From assembly GCA_035530955.1 (NCBI GenBank), contig DATKTT010000288.1, positions 1 to 14,724 on the forward strand: DNA of 14,724 nt, given 5' to 3'. Below the pieces are notes generated by a model. That model did not search any database, was not told the DNA's origin, and saw only the letters and a program-made list of their open reading frames with translations. Both the position numbers and the translations under genes were made by a program. The DNA is from Williamwhitmania sp035530955 (lineage in GTDB: Bacteria; Bacteroidota; Bacteroidia; Bacteroidales; Williamwhitmaniaceae). Positions 1 to 7,072 of this stretch are shown here, piece after piece (the first letter of the stretch is position 1; each line of letters opens with the position of its first letter).

Positions 1-1827
1 TATCGTTTCTTTCAATCCTCTTACGATGAGGACGAGCATGGCTCGGTGCTGAGGGTTACCGACGATTTTTGGGGAATGACCACAACCTATATGGGGTATG
101 GGCTTTTTATGGTAGGTGTGCTGCTAACCCTTGTTACAAGGAGAAGCAAACTATACGCTCTTCTTAACAAGCCTACTGCTACGCTGTTGTTTGTGCTGCT
201 GGTGGCTGTCCCTATCTCCATCTCCGCACAGCCACTTCCCACTCCTCCCGTGGAGCAGGCTCGTGCGTTTGGTCGGCTGTTGACCCTTTCGCACGATGGG
301 CGCATTCATCCCCTAAACACATTGGGAAGCGAGGTGGCTAGAAAGTTAACCGGTGGCGATACTTTTCGTGGAATGACCTCTGACCAGCTGCTTCTTGGCA
401 TGAGTGCCTTCCCCGATTATTGGCAGAGTGCCCTGCTTATTAGGGTAGAAAACCCTCAGATGAGAGCCATTCTTGGCATACACGGTGAAATGGCTTCATT
501 CCTAAACTTTTTCGACTCTACCAATGGCGGTTACCTCCTCAAGAATCCAGTGGCATCTATTAACCGTAAGTCTCCAGCCGAGCGCACTAAAACTGAACGT
601 GACGTGCTTAAGGTGGATGAGCGGGTTAGCATTTGCTACATGATTTTCACCGGTAATCTATTGAAAATATTCCCAAATAGTTCTGGAAATGAATGGCGTT
701 CAATAGCCACCGTAATGGCAAACGGCGGAGATACCACCATGCCAGGACGTCTGTTGGCCAATTACTTTACACAGCTACGAGCTGCCACTGCTAACAACAA
801 ATTTGCCGGAGCCGATAGCGCGTTGACTCGCTTTGCCCAGTATCAGAAGGAAACTGCACTTATTTCTTTTGATGGATCAGTCGAATTGGAACTTCTGTAC
901 AATCGTCTTGATCTGTTCAATCGCATAGTCCCATTTTATGGTTTGGCAGGATTGGCCCTTTTGGTGCTTCTTTTCTTCAGAAAGAGATGGGCTGAGATTG
1001 CAGGAAAGTTCTTTGTGTGGATGGTGCTCATTGCATTTGTGGTTCACACGGTTGGTATGGTGCTGCGGTGGATTGTTGCGGGGCATGCACCCATGAGCAA
1101 CGGGTATGAGTCAATGTTAATGATTTCTTGGGTTGCCGTGGGTGGAGGCCTGTTGGCTGTTCGTCGACTTCCAGCAGCGCTTGGCGTAGCAGCTTTACTT
1201 GCCACGGCTACGCTCTTTGTGGCGCATCTTAGTTGGATGGATCCCGAAATTACCAACCTAGTGCCAGTGCTCAAGTCGAAGTGGCTTACCTTACATGTAT
1301 CCTTTGTGATGGCTGGCTACGCCTTTTTTGGCATTGGAGCGTTGCTGGGAATCCTTTCCTTGCTAATAATTGCTATACCACGCTTATACAAAAAGGTGGC
1401 TGATGCTGATTTTGATAATATCCAGAAGTTAATGGAATCGGCCATGGTTGTGGGGTTGTACCTATTCACCGTGGGAACATTGCTTGGTGCTATATGGGCC
1501 AACGAGTCCTGGGGTCGATATTGGGGTTGGGATCCCAAGGAGTCGTGGGCGCTGGTTACAATTTTTATTTATGTGATTATCACCCATTTGAACAATATTC
1601 CCAACTTTAAAAATCCGTTGGCATTGAGTTTTTCATCCATTGTGGGGTTTATGGCAGTAATGATGACGTACTTTGGGGTGAATTACCTACTTACTGGCTT
1701 GCACTCCTATGCTGCTGGAGAAACGATGGGGATTCCTAAAGTAATTTATGTTGGAATTGGTGCTGTTATTGTGCTTTGGTTGGTGGCATTGCTAATGGCA
1801 CCCAAAACTATTAACCGTAAAAATTAG
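1..1827 (+). CDS. ccsA: Cytochrome c biogenesis protein, ResB-CcsA fusion (CcsBA type), 5' end missing
   Basis: Integral membrane cytochrome c synthase (system II) that exports haem and attaches it to apocytochrome CXXCH motifs on the periplasmic side. The frame is open from base 1. The first 50 or so residues (RFFQSSYDEDE, then a TM segment near codons 34-50) look like the end of a ResB domain, so the GTG at 46 is internal and the true start lies upstream. A periplasmic stretch follows (about codons 70-300), then a CcsA/ResC domain with several TM helices. It holds the haem-handling signature WGRYWGWDPKESW at codons 504-516 and candidate haem-ligand histidines in HTVGMVLRW (about 349), TLHVSF (about 432) and THLNN (about 529). 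In Bacteroidales this fusion often lies beside nitrite reductase nrfHA genes, but that part is outside the window. Family assignment is firm; full length is unknown. Confidence 0.92.
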   Translation, partial: YRFFQSSYDEDEHGSVLRVTDDFWGMTTTYMGYGLFMVGVLLTLVTRRSKLYALLNKPTATLLFVLLVAVPISISAQPLPTPPVEQARAFGRLLTLSHDGRIHPLNTLGSEVARKLTGGDTFRGMTSDQLLLGMSAFPDYWQSALLIRVENPQMRAILGIHGEMASFLNFFDSTNGGYLLKNPVASINRKSPAERTKTERDVLKVDERVSICYMIFTGNLLKIFPNSSGNEWRSIATVMANGGDTTMPGRLLANYFTQLRAATANNKFAGADSALTRFAQYQKETALISFDGSVELELLYNRLDLFNRIVPFYGLAGLALLVLLFFRKRWAEIAGKFFVWMVLIAFVVHTVGMVLRWIVAGHAPMSNGYESMLMISWVAVGGGLLAVRRLPAALGVAALLATATLFVAHLSWMDPEITNLVPVLKSKWLTLHVSFVMAGYAFFGIGALLGILSLLIIAIPRLYKKVADADFDNIQKLMESAMVVGLYLFTVGTLLGAIWANESWGRYWGWDPKESWALVTIFIYVIITHLNNIPNFKNPLALSFSSIVGFMAVMMTYFGVNYLLTGLHSYAAGETMGIPKVIYVGIGAVIVLWLVALLMAPKTINRKN

Positions 1828-1829
1828 GG

Positions 1830-1859
1830 TTGAATTTTTATTCCTATGTGCTACATTTG
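1830..1859 (+). promoter_or_regulatory. Bacteroidota-type promoter for yqhD
   Basis: TTG at 1830-1832, a 19-bp spacer and TACATTTG at 1852-1859 match the Bacteroidota housekeeping consensus (TTG near -33, TAnnTTTG near -7) at every conserved position. Transcription would begin around 1865, about 15 bases before the yqhD ATG, giving a very short leader. The -33 element starts 3 bases after the ccsBA stop codon. I see no terminator between the two genes, so read-through from ccsBA is also possible. No experimental support. Confidence 0.6.
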
Positions 1860-1879
1860 TGATCTAATCTTTTTGTGAT

Positions 1880-3034
1880 ATGAACAGTTTTGAATTTTAT
1901 AACCCTGTTAGGGTCGTTTTTGGAAGAGGAAAAATTGCTGAGTTACCTAATCTTATTTCTGCTGGTCATAAGGTTCTTGTTACCTATGGTGGTGGAAGCA
2001 TTAAGGATAATGGCGTTTACGATCAGGTTTTTGACGCGCTTAAGGGCTATTCTATTTTTGAATTTGGTGGAATTGAGGCCAATCCCAAGTATGAAACTCT
2101 GATGAAGGCCGTGCAGCTCATTCGTAAGGAAAAGATTGACTTTGTGCTTGCCGTGGGAGGAGGTTCTGTCCTCGATGGAACAAAGTTTATTGTTGCTGCG
2201 GTTCCTTTCAAAGGTAATGAATGGGATATACTTGCAAAGCACCTGCCCATTAAGGAGGCACTGCCCTTTGGAGCTGTGCTTACATTGGCCGCTACCGGTT
2301 CAGAAATGAATAGCGGCGGCGTTATTTCACGAATTGAAACCAAGGAGAAGTTGGCCTTTGGAAGTCCTTTGCTATTTCCAAAATTCTCCATTCTAGATCC
2401 AGCAACTACCTTTTCTCTTCCGGTAAACCAAGTTGCCAATGGTGTTGTAGATAGTTTTGTTCACGTTACAGAGCAGTATCTTACCTATCCCTCCAATTCA
2501 CCCATCCAGGATAGGATGGCGGAAGGCATTCTTAAAACATTAATTGAGGAGGGCCCCAAGGCTCTTAGTAATCCTCAAGATTTTGACGTTAGATCAAATC
2601 TTATGTGGTCAGCCACCATGGCGCTCAATGGACTACTCAGCTGCGGAGTTCCTAGCGATTGGGCTACCCACATGATTGGACATGAACTTACTGCATTCCA
2701 TGGCCTTTCACACGGAGTTACACTTGCCATTGTGCTTCCCTCGCTGTTACGAACACTGATAGAGGACAAGGAGCTTAAGTTGGTGCAGTATGCCGAACGG
2801 GTTTGGGATATTAAGACTGGAACCGACCGCGAAAAAGCGCTTGCTGCCATTGATAAAACGGAAGAGTTTTTCCAAGCAATGGGTATAAAGACTAAGCTTA
2901 CCGGTTATGGCATTGGTGCCGAAAATTTCTCGAAGATTATTAAGCGATTTGAAGATCGTGGCTGGGTAGGGCTTGGCGAACGCCGCAGCGTTACTCCCAA
3001 AAAAGTTCTTGAAATCCTTAAAAACTGTCTTTAA
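1880..3034 (+). CDS. yqhD: YqhD-type iron/zinc-containing alcohol dehydrogenase (NADPH aldehyde reductase)
   Basis: Cytosolic metal-dependent dehydrogenase of the group III alcohol dehydrogenase family. The best-known member, E. coli YqhD, uses NADPH to reduce short-chain and lipid-peroxidation aldehydes to alcohols. At 384 residues it is about the YqhD length (387) and follows it closely from memory. Nucleotide-binding motifs are TYGGGS (36-41) and GGGSVLDGTKF (93-103). GSEMNSGG follows at 140-147. Candidate metal ligands are D191 and H195 (VVDSFVH), H264 (WATH) and H278 (GLSH), with the family's 4- and 14-residue spacings. No Shine-Dalgarno is visible before the ATG. A consensus promoter lies 21 bases upstream and a strong terminator 17 bases downstream, so it is probably monocistronic. 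The physiological substrate cannot be read from sequence; butanol/1,3-propanediol dehydrogenase is an alternative label. Confidence 0.93.
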   Translation: MNSFEFYNPVRVVFGRGKIAELPNLISAGHKVLVTYGGGSIKDNGVYDQVFDALKGYSIFEFGGIEANPKYETLMKAVQLIRKEKIDFVLAVGGGSVLDGTKFIVAAVPFKGNEWDILAKHLPIKEALPFGAVLTLAATGSEMNSGGVISRIETKEKLAFGSPLLFPKFSILDPATTFSLPVNQVANGVVDSFVHVTEQYLTYPSNSPIQDRMAEGILKTLIEEGPKALSNPQDFDVRSNLMWSATMALNGLLSCGVPSDWATHMIGHELTAFHGLSHGVTLAIVLPSLLRTLIEDKELKLVQYAERVWDIKTGTDREKALAAIDKTEEFFQAMGIKTKLTGYGIGAENFSKIIKRFEDRGWVGLGERRSVTPKKVLEILKNCL

Positions 3035-3051
3035 GCATTATGCATATGGAT

Positions 3052-3085
3052 AAAAAAAGAGCCCTTCAACGAGGGCTCTTTTTTT
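3052..3085. terminator. Bidirectional intrinsic terminator between yqhD and the deoxyhypusine-synthase homologue
   Basis: Perfect 14-bp inverted repeat: 3052-3065 (seven A, then GAGCCCT), loop TCAACG, then 3072-3085 (AGGGCTC and seven T). It gives a GC-rich stem followed by a U-tract on both strands. It lies between two convergent genes (stops at 3034 on + and 3090 on -), so it can terminate both. Confidence 0.93.
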
Positions 3086-3089
3086 ATAA

Positions 3090-4112
3090 CTATTTCTTAT
3101 CGAAAATTTTGGTGAACTCTCTCTTGGAGCGTTTCTTCCAATCGCCCTTGTGCCATAGATAACTTATAATCAGTGGAATTACGGTGGTTGCTTCAGCGTA
3201 AACCATCTGCTCGTAAGTGGTGTCTACCTTTCCCCACGATGAAGCTTCCTTTAAAGTGGAGGAGGAGCAGGCACCGTCGCGTACATCGGCAACGGTAATC
3301 TGAATGGCATACTTGTGCATGGGCACCTCAATGCCAAGGCACTCTGCACAAACAACGGTATCCTGAGCGAAGTTCTTGGGAACGCCACCACCAACCATAA
3401 ACAGGCCGGTTACCTTTGCTTCAATCTTTATCATGGTGAGTTCGCGGAAATCCTTTACTGAGTCTATGGATACGTGAGCATCGGGTCTTTCCCACTGGTG
3501 CATAACCAAACCGAAACCTGCGCTTGAATCGCTGAAAGCAGGGCAGAAAATGGGCACATTGTGCTCGTAGCATACCTGAACGAGCGAATCCTTCTTCACG
3601 GAGTGTTGGGTGAGGTATTTGCCCATCTCCTTGATGAATTCGCGGGAGGAGTATGCACCTGGCTTCATACCATCGGCAATCATCTTAATGGTAGAGTCAC
3701 AGTTTTGCAGCTCTTGCTCATTGATGTAAGTGTCGTAAATGCGGTCAACGTAGTTGTCGCGTAGCACGTTATCATTTACGAACTGGCTTCCACGGTAATG
3801 CTTAAAGCCGAGTGCTTCAAAAAAGTCCATGTCTACAATGGAGGCGCCCGTGGCAACGATGCAGTCAACCATGTTGTTCTTCACCATATCCACATACACC
3901 TGCATGCAGCCTCCTGCGCTGGTGCTTCCTGCAAGGGTAAGTATGCTGGAACACTCCTTGTCGTTGATCATCATGTCGTAGATGTCGGTGGCGTTGGCCA
4001 CTTCGCGCGAAGAAAACGACATCTTACGCATGCTGTTGATAATGGGTGTGGAGTCAAACGATTTGATGTCCACGTGCTCGATGGTTTCTTTGAAGAAATC
4101 TTTCTTTTCCAT
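3090..4112 (-). CDS. Deoxyhypusine synthase family protein, probable homospermidine synthase (SpeY-like)
   Basis: Cytosolic NAD-dependent aminobutyl transferase family. Eukaryotic and archaeal deoxyhypusine synthase modifies eIF5A/aIF5A, which bacteria lack. Bacterial homologues such as cyanobacterial SpeY instead make homospermidine from putrescine. With the ATG at 4112 the protein has 340 residues, a normal length; a TTG at 4136 would add 8 unconvincing residues. Family landmarks are LTLAGSTSAGG (58-68), ATGASIVDMDF (87-97), CPAFSDSSAG (190-199), GGGVPKN (241-247) and SSWGKV (291-296). K295 in the last aligns with the catalytic lysine of human deoxyhypusine synthase (K329, WGKI). It lies 170 bp downstream of, and on the same strand as, arginine decarboxylase, fitting a polyamine role. 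Function as homospermidine synthase is inference from family and context; family membership is firm. Confidence 0.88.
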   Translation of the reverse strand: MEKKDFFKETIEHVDIKSFDSTPIINSMRKMSFSSREVANATDIYDMMINDKECSSILTLAGSTSAGGCMQVYVDMVKNNMVDCIVATGASIVDMDFFEALGFKHYRGSQFVNDNVLRDNYVDRIYDTYINEQELQNCDSTIKMIADGMKPGAYSSREFIKEMGKYLTQHSVKKDSLVQVCYEHNVPIFCPAFSDSSAGFGLVMHQWERPDAHVSIDSVKDFRELTMIKIEAKVTGLFMVGGGVPKNFAQDTVVCAECLGIEVPMHKYAIQITVADVRDGACSSSTLKEASSWGKVDTTYEQMVYAEATTVIPLIISYLWHKGDWKKRSKREFTKIFDKK

Positions 4113-4145
4113 TTGTTTGTGTGGGTTTTTAACCAAAGCAACTTA

Positions 4146-4164
4146 GCGCCTTTTTCGCAAAGGC
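4146..4164 (-). promoter_or_regulatory. Small hairpin in the leader of the deoxyhypusine-synthase homologue
   Basis: On the minus strand GCCTTT, loop GCGAA, AAAGGC forms a perfect 6-bp stem (GCCTTT at 4159-4164, AAAGGC at 4148-4153), about 35 bases before the ATG at 4112. It could be a short leader structure affecting translation or stability, or a chance palindrome. There is no T-tract directly after it on the minus strand, so I do not call it a terminator. Confidence 0.3.
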
Positions 4165-4167
4165 AAG

Positions 4168-4197
4168 TTAATTTACGGTATTGTTTGAAAAACTCAA
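4168..4197 (-). promoter_or_regulatory. Possible promoter for the deoxyhypusine-synthase homologue
   Basis: On the minus strand TTG (4197-4195), a 19-bp spacer and TAAATTAA (4175-4168) match the Bacteroidota promoter at TTG, at the spacing and at four of six -7 positions. It lies in the 170-bp gap between the arginine decarboxylase and this gene, suggesting that the downstream gene can be transcribed independently. The match is partial, so confidence is low. Confidence 0.3.
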
Positions 4198-4282
4198 TTA
4201 ATTACTCTCTTAACAGCGGTATTATTATACTTGGCAGCTTTAAGTTGCTCAAGACTATTCCCCGCCGGGTGGTTATTTCATA

Positions 4283-4882
4283 CTACGATGCCTTCAAAAT
4301 GGGATAGTAGTAGGAGGTGAAGCAAAGCGCGACGAGTGCTGTGCCGTATTTTTTTTGTGGTATGAAGCTTTCAGTAAGAAAATGGATATCCTCCAATCGG
4401 TAATCGTCGGAAAAACCATTGAAGTAAAGTTCGTCGAGACTGGAGCGGAGCAACGACTTTAGCTCAACAAGCTCATAGTTTCCGTAATGCTCGCAAACCA
4501 ATCCCCCAAATTTCTGACCTGTTTTTTTGTTATACAGCCACCCGTAAACAATGCCTGCGGAGGCTCTTTCGCCCTTGTTGGCAGTACATGTGGACATTAT
4601 GGATTCGATAACAGCCCCATGCTCAATGGTGGCTGGGCGTTCAATTTTGGTGGCAATGCGGGGAAGGATGGAGGAGTAGGTCATTATATTGGCCATTTCA
4701 ATGTTGGCCGCCTTAAGTGCTAGGTGGTAGGAGCCAGCATGAATGGCTATGTCGCTTTCTCCAATGCCACCTGTTTCGAAGTAGTCCTTTGGTATTCTAT
4801 TTCCAACCAGAATACCCTGTGATTCTTTCTTAACCTCAGTAGTAGTAGAGAAAGAGTTTAGTGTAGTTGTTCGTTCGGTCAT
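4283..4882 (-). CDS. Pyruvoyl-dependent arginine decarboxylase (PvlArgDC)
   Basis: Decarboxylates arginine to agmatine and CO2 using a covalently bound pyruvoyl group instead of pyridoxal phosphate. The 199-residue proenzyme self-cleaves at a Ser-Ser bond, here TYSSILP with S70-S71, leaving a beta chain (1-70) and an alpha chain whose new N-terminus S71 becomes the pyruvoyl. Other family features are GGIGESDIAIHAGSYH (38-53), the EHGAVIESIMS segment and the KGERASAGIVYGW segment just after the cleavage region. About 25 N-terminal residues rich in Thr/Ser precede the conserved core. The ATG at 4882 is the first in-frame start; no clear Shine-Dalgarno precedes it. It is first in a same-strand pair with the deoxyhypusine-synthase homologue, suggesting agmatine-derived polyamine synthesis. 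An acid-resistance role (as for Chlamydia AaxB) is less likely because no antiporter gene is adjacent. Confidence 0.92.
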   Translation of the reverse strand: MTERTTTLNSFSTTTEVKKESQGILVGNRIPKDYFETGGIGESDIAIHAGSYHLALKAANIEMANIMTYSSILPRIATKIERPATIEHGAVIESIMSTCTANKGERASAGIVYGWLYNKKTGQKFGGLVCEHYGNYELVELKSLLRSSLDELYFNGFSDDYRLEDIHFLTESFIPQKKYGTALVALCFTSYYYPILKAS

Positions 4883-5464
4883 CGTCGCACATAAAATTGA
4901 TGTTGGTTAATACTCAAGAAGATATTTTTTGCAGTGCTAATGGACTGCTCAAAAATTATTGCTGGATAAGAGGGAATCGATTTTCTATAGAGATGAAAAT
5001 GCGCGAGGGGCACCAGATTAAACTTGCTCCTCAATGAATTCCCCTAGAATAATCAAATCAACCGGATGGTTAGGGATTGAAGGAGTGTAAAAAGGATGTG
5101 GTTTCGGAAAAACATCCTGGCGTAGTATTCTCTTTTTGCCGATTTCGACCGAGAGTTAAGATAAAGTTTCATTTCAATGGGTATTAAAATAAGTTTGAAA
5201 TAAACCCTCTTTCTCTACACCCTCCTTCCCATGCGCTCTGCGCATGTTCGAGATTGCTTGTGTAACCGAGTGAGTTGTACTAAAATGCTTCGCTGGAAAA
5301 CACCTTTAAAATTTTTGCAAGTATATGAAAAAAATCGACTATTTTCCGATGATTCATAACTTTTTATCGTTTTTTTTTGAAGGGTGCTTGTGTCAGCTGC
5401 AATAAGTTGAGTAAGAGCAGGATGTTCCGCTATTATCGAAGATTATTGTTGGGGTAAAAATGTC
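4883..5464. other. Long non-coding region upstream of arginine decarboxylase
   Basis: About 580 bp with no convincing open reading frame on either strand; the longest ATG frames I followed by eye are under 20 codons. It separates the arginine decarboxylase start from the terminator of the sigma-factor operon, so it must hold the decarboxylase promoter, although I found no good TTG-N19-TAnnTTTG match on the minus strand. It contains one perfect 7-bp hairpin (5230-5246), A/T-rich runs near 5330-5380 and no recognisable tRNA, repeat array or mobile-element end. It could hold a long leader, a small RNA or a decayed gene. Confidence 0.5.
5230..5246. repeat. Perfect 7-bp inverted repeat with 3-base loop
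   Basis: CATGCGC (5230-5236), TCT, GCGCATG (5240-5246). This is a stable GC-rich hairpin in otherwise A/T-rich non-coding DNA. It has no T-tract directly after it on either strand, so it is not a standard terminator. It could be a dyad operator or the top of an RNA structure. Confidence 0.45.
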
Positions 5465-5501
5465 AAAAAAAAGAGCCAACCAACTGGCTGACTCTTTTTT
5501 T
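5465..5501. terminator. Intrinsic terminator of the sigma-factor/Spy operon
   Basis: An A-tract with GAGCCA at 5473-5478, a loop near 5479-5484, then TGGCT at 5485-5489, CTC at 5492-5494 and seven T at 5495-5501. The stem AGCCA/TGGCT can extend into the A/T tracts with a small bulge. On the minus strand it lies 16 bases after the stop of the Spy-like gene and ends in a run of eight T, so it terminates that operon. Its symmetry suggests it may work on both strands. Confidence 0.85.
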
Positions 5502-5517
5502 CTATTACCTGATGGAT

Positions 5518-6078
5518 TTACTTTGTAGAATCAGGCTGAGCATAAATACACTGACCTTTATTGGGACCTTGAGGATTCATCCCCATACCTCTTCCATTTC
5601 TCATACCTCTTCCATTTCCCATTCCTTTCCCATTCCTCATTCCTTGACCCATCATTCCTCTGCCCGAAGCAATGTGCGCATTGAAGTAAACCTTTTGCTC
5701 ATCGGTGAGGATGTTGCGGATTTGGTTTTGATGCGCAACACGCAGCTTCATCAAATCGGCCTTTAGTTTCGAAATTTCATCGATGGTTTTGTTAACCTCG
5801 TTCATGTCTGGCTTGTCGGCCGAGGTAAGAGTATTCAAATGGGCTTGCTTTTCTTTGATGGAATTTTGAAGTGGAGTAAACTCTTTCATGTGGGCTACTC
5901 GAAACTCCTGAATCTTGGCTTTTTGGTCATTGGTGAGCTTGGGAATCATGTTTTCCATCCCAGCGCACATGGGTGCCTTCATCTGCCTTTGATTCATTGG
6001 TTGTGCAGAAACACTTGCTGAGCTGATTAACAGTGCCGCAACGAACATTGTAGCAATGTATAACGATTTTGTTTTCAT
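5518..6078 (-). CDS. Secreted Spy/CpxP-like LTxxQ protein with Met/Gly/Arg-rich repeat tail
   Basis: Probable periplasmic chaperone or metal-binding stress protein. Residues 1-25 form a signal peptide (KTK, hydrophobic core, cleavage likely after SVSA). The mature protein is helical with two LTxxQ-type motifs, LTNDQ (48-52) and LTDEQ (124-128), characteristic of Spy/CpxP/ZraP relatives. Residues 138-168 are a low-complexity tail rich in Met, Gly, Arg and Asn with three hexapeptides, RNGKGM, GNGRGM and RNGRGM (148-165). It contains two cysteines (C38, C177). It is the last gene of the sigma-factor operon, 41 bp after the membrane-anchored relative, and is followed by a terminator. Metal binding by the methionine-rich tail is a plausible inference; envelope chaperone activity is the alternative. 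The exact ligand is unknown. Confidence 0.82.
   Translation of the reverse strand: MKTKSLYIATMFVAALLISSASVSAQPMNQRQMKAPMCAGMENMIPKLTNDQKAKIQEFRVAHMKEFTPLQNSIKEKQAHLNTLTSADKPDMNEVNKTIDEISKLKADLMKLRVAHQNQIRNILTDEQKVYFNAHIASGRGMMGQGMRNGKGMGNGRGMRNGRGMGMNPQGPNKGQCIYAQPDSTK
5584..5637 (-). repeat. Three 18-bp in-frame tandem repeats encoding [RG]NG[RK]GM
   Basis: Three consecutive 18-bp units in the 3' part of the Spy-like gene encode RNGKGM, GNGRGM and RNGRGM. On the + strand the two units at the low-coordinate end share the string CATACCTCTTCCATTTC. The near-identical DNA implies recent duplication by slippage, so copy number may vary between strains. Confidence 0.75.
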
Positions 6079-6119
6079 GACTTTAAAATTATTATGTGAA
6101 ACATTAAATGATTTTGAAT

Positions 6120-6617
6120 TTAGTTATTGGGCCGATTCATCATGCCGTGTCCATTTCTCCCGTGCCGCATTGGTCTGCGCTGTGAGGGGTCGTCAAACTG
6201 AAGGAGCAGCTGTTGCTGTTGGACCGAGCAGTATGGCTTCATCGTTAGAAAATGCTTTACCGTTAGGCCCTTCATTTGAGCGTAGGTGGCTCCAATTTGG
6301 GTTAACAATTGGTTAATCCGGTTGGTGTCCGGCTTATCCTGAAGCAACTCCATGTGCAGTTGCTGGTGAATGTCGCGCATGTTGTCCATGGTTGTGCGGG
6401 TTTGCACCATAAATTCTTGCCTTGTTTGCTTCATCCGCTGCATTTGATCGGGGGTGAATTTCGCATCCCTGAACTGTTGCCCCATGGTTTGCCTTGACCT
6501 AACTCCCCAATCGCCATCGAAGGGATGGAAAAAAATGGTGGCAATGGTTGCAATGTTGGTGGCTATTAGCACCAGCACAGTAATTGAGAGTAGTCTTATT
6601 TTCTTTTCTATAGTCAT
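6120..6617 (-). CDS. Membrane-anchored periplasmic metal-resistance/CnrX-like protein
   Basis: A 165-residue protein with an uncleaved N-terminal anchor (TM about 8-30) and a helical periplasmic domain, resembling the ZraP/CnrX 'metal resistance' and Spy/CpxP superfamily. FTPDQMQRM (54-62) is an LTxxQ-like motif. Possible metal ligands are H84 and H88 (DIHQQLH), H122, C130 (PYC, followed by SVQQQQ) and a His/Met-rich C-terminus (MRHGRNGHGMM, 150-160). It starts 12 bp after the anti-sigma stop and precedes the Spy-like gene by 41 bp, so it belongs to the ECF operon. By analogy with CnrX, which senses Ni/Co for the sigma factor CnrH via CnrY, it may be the sensor that tells the anti-sigma factor when to release sigma. 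That is inference; a chaperone role is equally possible. Confidence 0.72.
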   Translation of the reverse strand: MTIEKKIRLLSITVLVLIATNIATIATIFFHPFDGDWGVRSRQTMGQQFRDAKFTPDQMQRMKQTRQEFMVQTRTTMDNMRDIHQQLHMELLQDKPDTNRINQLLTQIGATYAQMKGLTVKHFLTMKPYCSVQQQQLLLQFDDPSQRRPMRHGRNGHGMMNRPNN

Positions 6618-6629
6618 GGCGTGATGGTG

Positions 6630-7055
6630 TTACTGATCGTTGTTGGTAAAGATGTAGTCGTCCATAGGAGTAGAGTAGGAGGCCTGCTGAAGGGTGATTT
6701 CAGAGGTGGCGGTGGCGCTAAGAGTGCCAGTGCCAGAGTAGGTAGTGTTGCCAATCATAAGTCCGAGCATAATACCTGCAGCAATGGAGGCTACTGCGGT
6801 GTACCAGTGGATGGGACGAATGGTTAACGACCGCTGGCCTTCCTTTAACACCTTCTCCATTATCTTCGATTGAAGAAAGAAGGGTGGAGCAACGCTTTTT
6901 TCTCTGGCTATTTCACCAAGAAGCTGCACAACCATTGCAAACCTTGCGGAGCAGCTTTGGCAACTCTCCATGTGCGAGGCAACCTCGGCAACCGGTTGGG
7001 TGATTCCGGTATCCAGCATTTCTTGCAGCTCGTTATTGAATTCTTGGCAGTTCAT
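6630..7055 (-). CDS. Zinc-finger (ZAS) anti-sigma factor, single-pass membrane protein
   Basis: Holds the ECF sigma factor inactive at the inner membrane until a periplasmic signal releases it. The N-terminal 50 residues carry the zinc-binding anti-sigma signature: C3, then H28, C32 and C35 (HMESCQSC). A TM helix lies at about 83-102 (WYTAVAS then IAAGIMLGLMIG), followed by a short 39-residue periplasmic tail rich in Ser/Thr. The total of 141 residues is short for the class. It is encoded directly downstream of the sigma gene with a 49-bp gap, which itself contains a second copy of the putative ECF promoter. The short outer tail suggests that a partner, possibly the neighbouring CnrX-like protein, senses the stimulus; this is inference. 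Confidence 0.88.
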   Translation of the reverse strand: MNCQEFNNELQEMLDTGITQPVAEVASHMESCQSCSARFAMVVQLLGEIAREKSVAPPFFLQSKIMEKVLKEGQRSLTIRPIHWYTAVASIAAGIMLGLMIGNTTYSGTGTLSATATSEITLQQASYSTPMDDYIFTNNDQ

Positions 7056-7072
7056 TGTAGTGAATTTTATGA

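Noticed and set aside
2047..2439. 130-residue minus-strand frame
   Set aside because: Fully antisense to yqhD; no recognisable motif and no promoter or ribosome-binding site.
4113..4136. TTG-initiated N-terminal extension of the deoxyhypusine-synthase homologue
   Set aside because: The extra residues show no family similarity, and an ATG at 4112 gives a normal-length protein.
3798..4307. 169-residue open frame on the + strand opposite the deoxyhypusine-synthase homologue
   Set aside because: It lies antisense to a gene with strong family motifs, its product is His/Val/Gly-rich nonsense, and it runs into the leader of the real gene.
5584..5660. Possible CRISPR-like repeat array
   Set aside because: The units are contiguous 18-bp in-frame codon repeats with no spacers.
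5512..5766. 84-residue + strand frame with Ser/His/Ile repeats
   Set aside because: The repeats are the antisense reading of the Met/Gly/Arg-rich tail of the Spy-like gene, not an independent protein.
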